Shown here piece after piece: positions 23,042-36,500 of a DNA stretch of 64,000 nt. The stretch lies in assembly GCF_030272615.1 (NCBI RefSeq), contig NC_081406.1, positions 231,250,396 through 231,314,395 of the forward strand, written 5' to 3'. This DNA is from Cryptomeria japonica (taxonomy: Eukaryota > Streptophyta > Pinopsida > Cupressales > Cupressaceae). Under the pieces are notes generated by a model, which did no database searches, was not told the DNA's origin, and saw only the letters and a list, made by a program, of their open reading frames with translations. Position 1 is the first letter of the stretch; each line of letters starts with the position of its first letter. Both the position numbers and the translations under genes were made by a program.

Positions 23042-24747
23042 TGCTCTCGAGGGGAGACCGAGGCTCCCCTCTTTCCTTTAGACGGAGAATACTTTCCTTC
23101 TCCAAAACTACTTTGAAGATTACGCTTCACAGCCCTCGACCTAGTCACAGGAGGACTGATAATAGACCTCTTACTCCTCTTGCCCTTAGGAGTACCACTT
23201 CCTTTCATAGCGTCACCAAGAGAAACTGAATGCTTCCCTTTCCCAACAACATGATAAAGAGACAAAGTCTGTTGAATCCCAGCATCAATTTCCAATTGAG
23301 TCTTTCGATTCTTTGGAGGCCTACCTCTACTAGGAGAAACCACAGATGAAGCCCTAATTAGAGTAGTTTGAACAATTGGTAAACTCTTACTTGACTTAGG
23401 AGAAGTCATGGCTAAATTATCTATGATGCCCACTTCTGATGAGGCCAAAACCTCAAAAGGGTTAGCAGATGCAGAAATAGGAAGGGTAGATTTAATTCCC
23501 CCCAAGTCATTCCCAATGGAACGAATAACCCTATTCGTAATGTCCTCATCCATTTGATGCTCATAATCTTTTAAAATATCATTTACTTGGTGAACTAGAT
23601 TTTCATCTGGAACAATAACTGGAATGTCCCCCAACTGAATATTATTTCCTAAGGTGGTGTTATTATCCACATCCACATCAACATGCTGCGAAGAATTAGA
23701 CACCAATTCTTTGACTTGTTGAGCAAGGATAGCATCATCAGGAAACCCTAGAGAAGAAACCTCAACATTAGACTCTGAAACAATCCCATCATTCTTCGCA
23801 AAAATCTAACCAATCCCCTGACAACTTTCTAAGTATTCTTTTGACTTCACAGGACAGACAGGATTCCCACCACCATCATTTAGTGATTTATCCAAGAAAT
23901 TTGAGCTAGTGAGATTTGGAAGCAGACCATCCACATTGTTGTCCCCCGAAACCACAATATTCTGGTGATCTACTGTCTTATCCTTACTTGTAAAAAACCC
24001 TACAGACTCCGGATCGTGAGACATAGCATAAACCTCTTGCTTCCCAACATCCCTCATAGCCTGGTTAACCTCAAAAGTAGCGGGAGGTTTCCCAGTGGAA
24101 CCATTAACTAATAGTTTATCCAGAAATGGATTATCGTTACTACCCAAGCAATGTTCTGCCTTATCCAGAACAGAGGATTTCGAAAAATCCATAAGCAAAG
24201 GAGCATCCAATTGCAAGGAAGTTTTACCAAAGTCTTTCTCCAACTTATTAATTGGTTGTTTCCAGATACCCTCATGAGATTTAATGATACAGGTCCGAGG
24301 GCAAACATTATTAGGGTTAGTCAAGACACAAATTTTTACCAAAACCTCCCCCTCCACAAAATCAAATCTTGATGATAAGAAAGAACCACAAATATTACCA
24401 ATTTGTTCCAAAACCTCTGGGTCCATAAATTCAAACAGTAATTTGGGCAAGCCAAACCAGAAAGGAACTAATTTAAAGCTTGACCAAGCAGGGACATAAA
24501 ATGGTTTCCAAGCCGAAACAAACACTAAATTTTTACCAAACTAGTAATGTGAAGATTTTAAAACTTCATCCCTAACAGAAGAAGAGTTGAAAACAATAAT
24601 AAATGCATTTACAGAGAGTAATTGAAAATAACACATATCAGACCACTTTTTCTGCAATTTATGATGAAATTTAGATAAACTAGTTGCATCCCCCCATATT
24701 TCCCCAGAAATAGCATGTGTATGCAAACAACGAGCTTTCAAATCCAC
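23038..24747 (-). pseudogene. LINE-2 ORF1 (DUF4283-like RNA-binding protein)
   Basis: Three frames (24747-24541, 24525-23806 and 23706-23038) form the usual plant LINE ORF1: N-terminal WSDMCYFQLLSVNAFIIVF then WFGLPKLLFEFMDPEVL (DUF4283-like), an acidic linker, and a basic C-terminus (KGKRSKRSIISPP, VTRSRAVKRN). The stop TGA at 23040-23038 overlaps the ORF2 ATG. Two breaks (TAG or frameshift near 24541 and 23806-23710) disrupt it. Confidence 0.75.
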
Positions 24748-24839
24748 AACAGAATCAAGTAAATCAATGCATGGAACAAGAGCCCATACCTGTTAAGACC
24801 CACCTCCTAAATTAGAGCCGATTTGATTTTCACTTACCT

Positions 24840-25075
24840 TATCATCTTTTCCTGATGTCGAAGATTCCCTTACCTTATCCCCCCTTTGATGTGACGAGAT
24901 AAATCCAAATGCAAATGACCTCTATCCACAATATTCCAACCCTATAATTGTTTAGACACCCATTTGGCTAGGCAATCTGCAACTCTTCCACTTTCGAGGA
25001 ATGTGAGAAAAAGTAACAAAATCAAAATACTTGCTATGCTAAGAATCTTCCTAATAGCTACGGCTAAATTTTAAT
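24840..25075 (-). pseudogene. RNase H C-terminal fragment of another LINE
   Basis: Minus-strand translation in shifting frames gives AIRKIL, then RVADCLAKWV, GWNIVDRGHL and DLSRHI, the end of a LINE RNase H domain of a different subfamily from the one at 18797. It abuts the 5' end of LINE-2, so LINE-2 probably landed in an older LINE. Confidence 0.45.
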
Positions 25076-26573
25076 ATTATTACTAGAATTTACCATTGTT
25101 ATAATTTTATTAAAAAATAATTTAATACAAAAACATTACGACAAGAACCTGGCACAAATGTGTCTCTTATTATATTTGCTACTATCTATTAGGCAAATCA
25201 CATAACTTCCAAAAAGATTGAGATGACAAATAAATACATCAATAGAATTGACATAACTTGCAAGTAACTTATGACCTAATAATGATGCCTACATCTATGT
25301 TCTACTCCCTACAAGGGCCTCCCAATATATTTGGTGAGATGTAGTGCACCCTTACTAGTATTAATGCAGTTTTATATGGTTGGATGAACACTTTAAAAGT
25401 TGGTTTTGGAATCCCAAGGCTTAATTCCAAATTAATTGAAACGGGACAAGTGTTAGCTTAGAGTCAATTTTTAGATAGAGTCATGTCATGCACCAAATAG
25501 TCACATCCCTTGTCTATCAACTTGTTGAAAGTAGAGTACTATCAATCCTAATTTAATTGAGAACTCAATTTTGGAACTTAAAAGAAATTTACTTCCAAAG
25601 CTCCAAGGATTCAAAATTCCCCACTAACTCTAATTAATTCATGCACTCAAGTCCAAACTTACTAACAATTAACTTTCCACACTCATTTATCTATGCATAC
25701 AAATTGGACAAAGATTCACTATAACAAATCAATAGAAGAAGACTCACCTAAGACATCAATGGTAAAAAGGTCCTCTATGACTTGTTGTGTACATGGGTTT
25801 ATAAATTTTAACAAGCATAGGATCTTCGGTCCAAAAATCTCGTGACATTATGATTGGTAGCAATCCACAAACACAAGCACCCTTATAAAATTTAATCAAT
25901 TAGAACTCTTAGTATCTAAACTTGATACACCATTAAACTTAAAATTTCATATGAATATGGACATTTTATGAAATAAATTTTACTCCAAATCTTGGGTCTA
26001 GACAGGATGCAATTTTATTTCCAAGGTTCCCAATGTATGTTAGTTTTCTTTAAAAACTTGACTTACCACAAAGTCCCAATTTTTTATAAGGGCAACATCC
26101 AAAATCCCCATAAGGGGACACACCATCAACACAAAATTAGCTCCAATGGATCATCAATTTATAATGCACCTAATAGATTGACATAAAGGTTTTTCCTAGG
26201 ATTAACTATTCAACATGGATTCAAAACAAAGGCAAACCTCATCCATTAGTTAAGAACCCAAAAGTTCAAGGATAGTTTAATAAAAAAAATTATAGTCTTA
26301 ACAAATTTTGGGATTAACTAGACCAATAATCACTAAGGCTAAAGGATGTTCAACCTACGAGATTAACAACATAAACATAATAATTTTACTCAAGAGTTAT
26401 GCCAAGATCGAACAAATTACATTCCATATTGGGTTTGAGATACTCAACATAAAAAAACATGACAAACAATCCCAAGTTATATATAGATTAACATCTATTA
26501 TCTTAGAAACAAAATATAATACATCTAATGTCAAAAAACCTCAAGTCTACCAGTTTTCCATAATCGATGATCA
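25076..26573. other. Gene-free AT-rich region
   Basis: No recognisable gene or repeat. Only short open frames with no family signature. Confidence 0.5.
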
Positions 26574-26769
26574 TTCTTGTTGTAGTTATTGGATTTGATT
26601 GTGTAAATATTTTTGCATCAATGTTTCGTATCACACTTGGTGATCCATCATTAATATTTTTTAGAGACCTGAAGGAGTAGAAAGTCTTTATATTATGGAT
26701 CACAAAATGTGATCCGAAATGTTGATGCAAGAATATATACACAATCAAATCCAAAAATTGCAACAAGAA
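26574..26769. repeat. Long imperfect inverted repeat (two ~75-bp arms, ~46-bp loop)
   Basis: The arm 26574-26648 (from ttcttgttg to tgatccat) matches the reverse complement of 26695-26769 at roughly 85% by eye, including an uninterrupted shared tggatttgattgtgta. Transcribed on either strand it would fold into a long hairpin of about 195 nt. It could be a foldback element or a small-RNA precursor. Confidence 0.75.
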
Positions 26770-29700
26770 CCTTAAATTAATCATATCATAACTTGGATTT
26801 TTTAGGAAATAAAAAAATTCTTCTAGGTGGCTGCATTCTAAAAGTAGCAATGTCATTGATATTATAACATATCCCCATGGTGTTTTGAGGACTAAATTTA
26901 TTCTTGACATTTTTTTGCTTTGCAATGTGAATGAAGAGAAGCTATTAATTTTTAGTTAGTTCTTTCCCTTTGGCCTTAGTTAAAAATATGATTACTTTTC
27001 AAAAAAAAATTAGAGTAGAGGAAATGAAATTCTAAGACTTGATGGTAACAGTACTTTACAAGATAGTAAAATCATAAAATTGATAAAATAAAAAGTCAAA
27101 GGACATGTTGGCTCCCAAATTCCTACAAACAAGCCTCACCTAAGCCCCAAGGGATGCCAATAGACCTATTATTCATGATCAAGTAGTTTCCTTAGCTTTG
27201 GTCTTTGTGCTTCATGTTCTGCATCTTTGGCTTACTCTGGTTTTTCCTATTGAGGTGGTCCTATCTTCTATTGAGGGGGAGATGGATGTGGCTAGAGTTG
27301 ACCTTTCTCCTATTGAGGTGGAGTTGGATGTTACTGGATATGCCTGGAAGTTTGTTGCAGGGATAATAATTACCTACCTTTGACTATAAGGGAGCTAATG
27401 ATAGCCTTTTTGCAGTCTTATTTCCTTTATCTCCTATTGATATGGAGATCTTGAAAAGCAAGTTGATCACATTAATGCTCACTCTCAAGTATAAGGTTGT
27501 GGGAGCCTTGATAAAACCCATAGGTATGGTTGAGGGAGCCTTTTTCCCTAAGTTCATTCTCATATGAGCTCTTTGGAGGCTGACTTCAACCTTTTTCTTC
27601 TACCACTTGCTCTTTAATGTTTAATCTTCATTGTAAGGTTGTGGTTGGGTTGTTGATTGGCTATGTTGTATCTTACTACATCGTTCTATTGAGGGTTCCA
27701 AATCCATGAAAAAATCCGAGGGTTTCAGGTCCCTTCAAAACTTGTTCTAAGGGGTTTTGGGTCTCCTCAAAACCTAATTGTTCCTTAATAAAAAACACGA
27801 TCTCTAATATGAAAATGAATTAGACTTTTGTACACCTATCATTAGATGTATTAGTTTTCTATCCATAAAGCAATTCCCCTGAGATATAAATATACATGTA
27901 CAAGAATGCGAAGCACACTAATATGATCCTCTATTAGTCCGTGACTTCAGACTTGTATCTAGGATGTGGGATTAGTAAATTTCCAGGATCACAAAATCAT
28001 GTAAAGTCCATACTAGTATATGAACAAAGACTAAGATAAATGATTATATTTTTTGGTTTGTTGTCCTCTCATCAATTATATTGGTACCTACTCCAATGAG
28101 AAACATAATCAAATGCCTAAAAAGAGTGAAAAAATACATGTAAACTATAATGGAACAACACATCTACACACATAAAAATTTGAATAGAGATGTCTATGCC
28201 TAGAAATGCTTCACATTATCCATCTAAAAGCTCAGAAAAATCCATATGTATAAGAGAAAACTAAAAATTCATTTACAGGGTATATAATATTCTCACACAT
28301 TAATCTAGAGAATAACAAATGTGGCAAGCAAAAAATAGTAGCTAGGCTGAAATGTTCCCCAGATTATTGCAATATATGATGGTACTTAGTTATAGACCAT
28401 CCGTACTTGAAACAAACTTCATTTGGTTTACAAAATGTGTTCTTAGCATTTATAGAACTCTAACATGTATCATTTAATTCCTTAAAATAACCTAGGACAC
28501 AAGAGGGAGTAAAATTTCCTCAAGGATCAACCCTTTACATATCAAGAAATTACATACTTATAGAAATACAAAGAAACCCAAGAATCCATAGAAATACTAC
28601 ACTTGTCATAAATCCATATCTCAACAAAGTGTATCATATCCCAATCATTGCAACCAATTTTCTAGCTACAAGAAGATGTAATCGATTTTGATTTTGTATA
28701 AGGGCCTCCTTAAGATATGCAATATGTAGGATAGGGTAAAACATTACTTATTAATATGAGAAGCCTATTTTAGATATATCTCATTTTAACAAGCTCTCTA
28801 ACTCTCATTCAATTCAAGAATATCACTTAACATAGATGATTTGATCTAAATCTCACAATCGACTTTTCAAATTGCTTAAAACATGCCCAAAATTCATATA
28901 CAAAAGCATGTCAAGCCTTAAATTATGTAAACAATAGGGATGAGTCACTCATCAATCCATAAATATGTAACAATAGTCACCAACCATGTGCCAACATAAT
29001 AAAATCCTTAACTTGTTTAGAACATAACAAGAGAAACCCAAGGAATAATGACAATGTCATAATTCACCCAACACAAAAGGTGTTAAATTTTTTGAAGTCG
29101 GAAAGGAAACATATGGTTCACATTAAGAAGCCCTTTAATATTATGACCAAGACAATGTGAAATCTAAAGCTACACTTTGGTGAGATTCAATGATAAGTGT
29201 GTATGATGCACTTAAAAAGAAGTAAGATCTATAGAAACACTTCCTACAATATTTTTAGAGGAGATTATTTCATAAATAACGATCTTTACAATTTTTAGAA
29301 AGAGAAAGACATATAAAACATGTACCACAACAAAAGGATTTACATGGGGAAAACCCTTTTAGAAGAATTAATCCACACTCAAAAAATAGAATCATTTGTA
29401 TTAATCAATAACAATAATCAATATACTACAATCAATAGATCACGTCTTTTAAAGAGTATCACCAACATATAATTTTGGAGTAATTTTGGTAGTATAAAAA
29501 TACCTACAAATAGAGTCACAAAAATCATAAACTACTCCATGTTAAGAACCAATATATAGGAGGTGAACAAACTAGAAACCATCATATGGTATTTGGAAAA
29601 CCATGGGCAAGGCTAAGAGAGTTATGTTGTTCAAATGGTCAAGCAACAAATTCTAATGCCCTCTTCAACTTGGTCTTCTAGGGTATTTCTAGCATATTAT

Positions 29701-32039
29701 TTACATGTCATATCATAAACAATTATATTTAACCTCCCAAATCGGGCCATCCGATTTGTCTTCATTCTCACATTCAAAGAGATTCCATGACAAGTGTCCA
29801 AACTTGTCATAATTTTGGTCCAATTTCAAGTAAAAACTCATTGTTATATGCTCTTACATGCATCATAAAAATCTATCCTAAGTAGCTCCCATAATGATGA
29901 CTAATATTCTATTACATACCTTCCAAAAAGCTAAAATATGGTCACACGTGACACCTTAGTTTGGGATTCCTAGTTCTTCATGTTAGTATAAATGACACTA
30001 AAGATGAAAAAGTAAATACATACAAAGTATTGAAAAACCATCCATTATGAATGTAAGGTTGTTTGACACATTTTACCTGCATTCGTGTACTTGTCAAACA
30101 CCTTGTAAAAGCAAGGGAAATCTTCAATATTAAAATCTAATTAATGGGGTCCATTGGGCCTATAGATTCACTACACAAATTAAAATCATCTATAGTCATG
30201 GACTTAATCAAATAATGTATAACATTCATCAAATTATCAATCTTATCTAGCATAACCCTCTCATCCTCTACCATGTCACAAACAAATGGTACTAGAAATC
30301 AATGTGCTTCTTCCTTGCATGAAAGGTTGAGTTCTTTTCTATGCATTCAAAAAATTTACTATCACATAGAACTATAACAACTCTCAAATTCTGCCCCATA
30401 TTTAAATATATTGGCTTAAGATAGATGGATTCCTTACAAACATGAGAAAATTTCATGCACTTTTCTTTTGTAATCGACAAAGAAATCACAACCTACTACT
30501 TGGTCACCTAATTAATAACACCACCAAACATAACTTAAAAATATATCCACTAGTGGATATCCTGTTATCAACATTACACAGTATAAAATCCAAAAAAGTT
30601 CATGAATAATGATGTGCTAGTCCCTTCTAGAATAGCCATGATAAAAGATGGAGTAATTGGAGGTATCTTGGAAATATATGAAGGCCCTATTCACTACATA
30701 CTATTGTGGTAATCCAAGATTAGCCATGAATAAAACCAAGAATCCCATTGCTTAGGAGATTTATAGTATTGTCCAAACCATAGCGTACATCGAGATACCA
30801 ACAAAATTAGAAAAAGGCTCTCTATTTATATCCTCCATCTTACTAGGAGAAGTTAGACGTTTGTCTATTGATAACTTGATCCCCACTAAAATATAAACCC
30901 ACAATGGTCTATGCACATTCATGATGAATCTCCCCAACTACAAAGTTTAAATAATGTCTTTGTCCTAACCAAAGTTTTTTATTGTCTCTACCTCTTATTA
31001 ATATGATATCCATTCCCAAGGTGGCCCCTAATTTATCATCTCAAACTATGTTAAAATTCTAAGATATCTAGTAGTGTTGAGGAATGGAGTGATATGGTCA
31101 ATATACTTAGGATATATGTGTTATAGGAGGAAGAGGTCACGAATTCACCAACTGATGGTAAAATTATCACCATATCAAAATGCCTATACGAAAGGAATTA
31201 AACACACATGAATGAGATTAAAAATTCTAGAGAAAATATTGCAACGAGATTTGGAGGATGATTATGAGAATGATCTATGTCTAAAGCAGTGTGGTTTCAA
31301 TCAGTGTGCGAACCATGAGGAGGAAGAAAGACAACACAAACTATTGCTTTCATTTTGATGTTTAACAAGTGAGGAGATGTAATTTTTTTTTTTTGTCAAT
31401 TAAAGGTTGTGCCTATAAGTGCGAGCAATAAAGATTGAAGGATCAACTAAGAGAGATCTTTGTGATACAAACATAGATAAAGGAAGTGGCGATTCACAAG
31501 ATCATTTAGGTAGAGGCACTAGCCCACACACATCCACAACATTGAGATCTTAGATAGGTTTCCTTATAATATTGTAAGGACATCAAGGAATTTTGAATGG
31601 GGTAAGTGAGCCATAAACAAACTTGTGGCTCCTACTCACAAGCTCAAAGTGTCTAGAGCTCTTTCAAGATTGAACAAAGACCTAAAAGAAGGTTTGGTTG
31701 AGGATGCATACCATTGGTGAGACAAAATGAGAATATAAAGCAAGCTATTACTCTCATGATGGATTAACTCCTAAGAAACATTATGGAAACATATGCCTTT
31801 TTTTATGGGCCACATTGTAATCTTTTCTCCCCTGCTTAGATTAGAAGTTGCAAGAAATCATTGAAGGCATTCTAATCATGATCTTCACCCTTGACCAATG
31901 AGATGACAATGTAATGCAATTGCCCCCTCTGACAACAATTTAAAATAATATAAATAAATAGATATTTTAAATATTTTTTTGCACAAAATCTCATATATTT
32001 ATTTTATTTTACTATGTCTATTTTTTAAAAAAAATTTAA
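26770..32039. other. Gene-free region with anonymous repeat debris
   Basis: No gene family was seen over about 5 kb. At 29336-29360 the string tttacatggggaaaaccc followed by ccacactc resembles segments common in plant LTR retrotransposons, so at least part is old LTR debris. A T-run lies at 31384-31396. No tRNA, rRNA or CRISPR-like structure was found. Confidence 0.45.
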
Positions 32040-33112
32040 TATTATCATTATATATTTAATATAATAGTATATATTAAATTATAATCATACTGAATCTATC
32101 TTAATGTATTTAAATAAATAAGACAAAGATGTATCCATCTTGAAATGCCCCCCCCCCCAAATCTTTGATGTAATTTATCGAAATATATTAGAAATAGATA
32201 TGCTAATTATCTCATTGACTAATTTTTGAACGTGGAAGTTGCAGATTCATGCCATATAATTTGGAGTGCATGTACACCGTCCCTTACAAAATAAGTGGCA
32301 TGAAATTTGAGAGATTAAATCGTAGCTGGTTTTTACGGTCCCCCATACCATTGAATGTACAGAGCACCGATTCTGCAGAGCGGTGTCAAATCGACTTTTT
32401 CATTTTACTGCATTGGATTCCATTATACCTAGATAAAGTTATTTGAAATTTTCACATAGGATTTTGAGAAGCGCAAAGTTAGGATGCATAACTTCTGGAT
32501 CCTCTCCCCTGGATATGCTAATTATCTCATTGAATAATTTTTGAACGTGGAAGGTGCATATTCATGCCATATAATTTGGAGTGATGTACATCATCCCTTA
32601 CAAAAGAAATGGCATGAAATTTGAGAGATTAAACCGTAGCTGTTTTTCACGGTCCCCCATACCACTGAATGTACAGATCGCCATTATGCAGAGCGGTGTC
32701 AAATCGATTTTTTTATTATTATAGTTCATTGGATTCCATTATATATTTAATATAACAGTGCATAATCATATCGAATCTATTTTAATGTATTTCAAAAAAT
32801 AAGACAAAAATGTATCCTTCTAGAAATGCCCTAAAAAACTATATAATTTATCGAAATATATTAGAACTAGATATGTTAATTATCTCATTGACTAATTTTT
32901 GAATGTGGAAGGTGTAGATTCATGCCATATAATTTGAAGTGCGTGCCCCATTACCAAAAAAAAAAAAAAGTGGCATAAAATTAAACTGTAGCTGTTTTTC
33001 ACGGTCCCCCATACCATTGAATGTACAGACCGCCGATTATGCAGAGCGGTGTCAAATCGACTTTTTTTATTATAGTGCATTGGATTCCACTATAGATAAA
33101 GTGGTAGATATT
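32040..33112 (+). repeat. Three diverged tandem copies of a promoter-side block
   Basis: A core running from gatatgctaattatctc through tttttgaacgtggaa, acggtcccccatacca and gagcggtgtcaaatcga to ggattcca occurs at about 32199-32430, 32512-32735 and 32872-33090. A leader (tatatttaatataa ... tttatcgaaatatattag) precedes copies 1 and 3 but not copy 2. Copy 3 ends about 480 bp before the TNL start codon. The copies may carry promoter or enhancer elements of that gene. Confidence 0.8.
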
Positions 33113-33171
33113 TCTGACGAAATTTGCACTACTTTTTTCGGACGGCTTGTCTTTTTGTAATGGATTCCAAC

Positions 33172-33184
33172 CCACTATAAACTA
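33172..33184 (+). promoter_or_regulatory. TATA-like box upstream of the TNL gene
   Basis: cactataaactat, about 410 bp before the ATG, is the best TATA candidate between the tandem repeats and the gene. The intervening 33185-33586 would be the transcript leader. A weak call from sequence alone. Confidence 0.3.
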
Positions 33185-33586
33185 TATTGGACCCACGCTG
33201 CATCATTGCTGTCGTAGTGACACTTGAAAAGTCACCACATTTTCAATACACTGGGTGCATTGCACTGTAAGCTCTCTGGACTTTACTCGAAACTTCCCAG
33301 AATTAATCTGTGCCTTACACGTCTCGCAATACTAAATCTGCACCTTACACGTCTGCAATTTGAGCTCCTTCCGTGAAACGCTACGAGATAAGGAACAAGT
33401 GGTCAAGAATAATTGTACGTATTTTACTTAAGCAACACGCTTTGTAGAGAGACGCGGTTTTTTCAAAAATACAATACCTCGCGCGCAGAGCCGATCAGAA
33501 ACATTTTTTCCCTGTTTGCTCACAGATTCACTTGTTTTCTTAGCCTTTCTGTTTGGAGCAGTATTTGTGTGCAGTTTTTCAATTCC

Positions 33587-36500
33587 ATGGCAACAGTGTA
33601 TCCTTTTCAGGAGATTGTCCCCTTGTCTGTAACCGCTGATGCTGCTTCCTCCTCTTCCGGCTCTTCTACTTCTTTCGACGTTTTCATAAACCATTGCGGA
33701 TCTGACGTCAAATTCACCCTGGCCGCTAGCCTCTACGACAAACTTAGCGCTTCGGGAGTCTCTGTCTTTCTTGATGTCGATTCTCTTCAACCGGGCGATG
33801 TCATTCCAGCAAAACTCCAACAGGCCATGCGCTCGGCACTACTTCATATTGCCATTTTCTCTATTAATTATGCTGCATTCCCCTGGTGTTTGGCAGAGCT
33901 CTCTTTCATGCTCGACACGGGTAAACCAATTATTCCAGTGTTCTATCATGTTCACCCTTCTGATCTGCGCTGGGTGCGTCAAGGAAATGGAATATATGCT
34001 GCTGCATTTTCCCACTATGAAAATAAGCAAAGATACTCTACTGAAAAGGTTGAGGAGTGGGTGGTGGCACTGGAGAGAGCTTCATTTCTTAACGGCATCG
34101 AGGTCAAGGATAATAAGTAAGTAGTAAACACCTACCCTGATCACATATCGTCTTGTCCTCGTCTTGTTTAATTTCTGGTATCATTGTTGCCTTTGAGTTC
34201 TCATGTTTGTCCAAAATTTATTGCACATATGTTTAGAGATGAGAGGATGTTGTTGAAGAATATTGTAAATATGGCATCCAAGATACTGCCTAAGGCGCCC
34301 TTTCTGGTAGCTCGTAATCCCGTTGGACTGGATGATATCGTACTGGATTTTGAAAGAAATACAGCTCAATCTGAACCTGCCGAGAATGAGCACAATGTTC
34401 AAGTTATTGGGATCGTGGGAATGGGCGGAGCAGGTAAAACGACGCTGGCAAAAGAGTTGTTTAACAGGAAATCCTCATCCTTCCAAAGATCCAGTTTTGT
34501 ATTTGCAGTGCGAGATGCTGCAAGCAGAAATGCTTTGCATGAGAAGCAGAAAAAGCTTCTGGAGGACCTTGGTGTCCAAGACTTGTCACTCGACAACATA
34601 GAAGAAGGCAAAGCGGGACTGGCAAGTCGGTTGAGATCTGTTCATGCGCTCATCGTTCTGGATGACGTGGATCATGAAGAACAACTCGATGCTCTGTTGC
34701 CAAGTAAAGACTGCCTTGCATCCAGCAGTCTTGTCATCGTCACAACTCGTGACTTGCATCTCCTTGCGAAATGGGGCTCCATTATGTATATGATGAAGGG
34801 ATTGACATACTACCATGCAAAAGAACTTTTCTGTTGGCGCGCTTTCTTACAATCCTGTCCAAAAGAGGGATTTGAAGATATTGTTGAAAAGTTTTTGGAA
34901 TCTTGCAGTGGATTGCCTTTGTCGCTTGAGGTCTTTGGAGGACTAGTTTATGGCAGGTCTAAGGGATTTTGGGAATCTCAGCTAGATAAAATCTCAAGAG
35001 TGCTGCCGGAAGATATTAAAAGGAGGTTGAAAGTCAGCTATGATGCACTGGACGAAGAAGAGAAGGAGATGTTCATGGATGTGGCTTGTTTCTTCATCGG
35101 ACGAAAGAAAAGCTTGGCCATTCAAGTATGGGATGGATCGGGATGGAGTGGGTTACAGGGGTGGGAAACACTTGTTAACAAGTGTTTGGTTAATGTGGAT
35201 GGAAATAATGATATAATAACAATGCATGACCACCTGAGGGATTTGGGAAGGGATCTGGCAGGTGGACATACACCTTCTCGAGTATGGCTTCCAGAGCAAA
35301 TAATGAATATACAGAAACAGGATAGGGTGAGTTTCACTTTTTTCTTTCTTTTTTTTTTTGGTTTCATTACTGAATGTTTCCTTCTGTTTGTACGCCTGCC
35401 TGCTGATCCTCACATTACATGTTCTTCGTTTTTCACATTCAGGGAGGAAGGTCTATTAGAGGGATACATCGTTCTCCATTGGAATATTTTGACGAGCCAT
35501 TGCGTCGTCGGCAGTGTCTGAAAAAGTTGTTTGAGCTGATAGGAACCTCGGAAAGATTTTTTGGGTACCCTCCACCTTCCTCTCTCGGGTTAACATTTTA
35601 TACTGGCACAGAAGAAGAGTTTATCAAATATTTCGGCACGCCATCAGAAGACCCTGTCTGGCTCAGGTTGGATAAATTTGAAGGGAGAAAACTACTCTCA
35701 TGGTCACTTAAAAAATTAAGAATTTTGGAGCTCACCTATGCTATCCGCTTAAGAGAACTCTGGGGTAATTCAGATGTAAGTATTTTCTTTATTGGGTACT
35801 TAGAACTAAACTTGCAATCTTACAATTTTTACTTACTATATTTTTGTGCAATTGACAATTCCTCTCAATGCAGCCTCCGTTGCAGTTAAGAGAACTGAAG
35901 ATTGTTTGCGCCTATAAATTACAAAGGATTCCAAATTCAATAGGACTTCTAGAGGAATTGAAATGCATAGATCTCAATTATTGTACAGCATTGAAGAAAC
36001 TCCCAGAAGAGTTTTGTGGCCTCCGATCACTTGAGTGGCTGAGATTATCAACTTGTTCGATGCTGTCTTCATTACCTAGCCGTTTGGGGGATCTGATAAA
36101 CATGCGGCATCTAGATTTGAGCTATTGTAAGAGGCTGCAGACCTTGCCAGAATCTTTCAAGCAGCTGAGACACCTTCAACATCTCATTTTGTATTATTGT
36201 GAGGAACTCACCTTGAGATCCGACATGCTGGAAAACATAAGTAACCTGGAATATTTTAACTTTGAAGGATGCCGGAAGTTGGAACAATTGCCAAATCAAA
36301 TGACACATCAAGTGCGTTTGAAAGAGCTCCGTATTGTGAGGACAGGCATAAGGCAGGTTCCGAGTGACATTGGCGAACTCAGAAAATTGGAAGTGCTGGA
36401 GATAGCGCAAAGTCCGTTTTTGGCCAGCTTGCCGTCCGCTCTCGGAAATCTGTCCAGCTTGACTCGACTCAGCATAGAGAGTCCCTTGTTGACAACCATA

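Larger units (their letters stand above)
18310..24830 (-). mobile_element. LINE-2: nearly full-length L1-type LINE
   Basis: This uninterrupted LINE is read right to left: ORF1 (about 24747-23038), ORF2 (23041-18797) with endonuclease, RT, zf-RVT-like region and RNase H, then a ~480-bp 3' region ending in poly-T (plus strand) at about 18309-18318. ORF1 and ORF2 overlap by ATGA. There are several frameshifts and stops but the whole layout is preserved, which makes it the reference for the other LINE pieces. The 5' boundary is approximate and no clear target duplication was identified. Confidence 0.85.

Noticed and set aside
26503..26925. 140-codon minus-strand frame
   Set aside because: It runs through both arms of the long hairpin and shows no protein family signal.
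32149..32160. C-run as a functional element
   Set aside because: A simple homopolymer with no context; possibly a sequencing or assembly effect.
33413..33586. N-terminal extension of the TNL frame
   Set aside because: It begins with a non-ATG codon. The first good start is 33587, just before the Ser-rich linker and TIR domain.
33771..34124. Overlapping 117-codon plus-strand frame in TNL exon 1
   Set aside because: It is a different frame of the TIR exon and has no family features.
35327..35521. TNL frame continuing past exon 2 with a Phe-rich tail
   Set aside because: A GTGAGT donor at 35327 and an acceptor at 35442 give a better, in-phase splice. The tail is intron.
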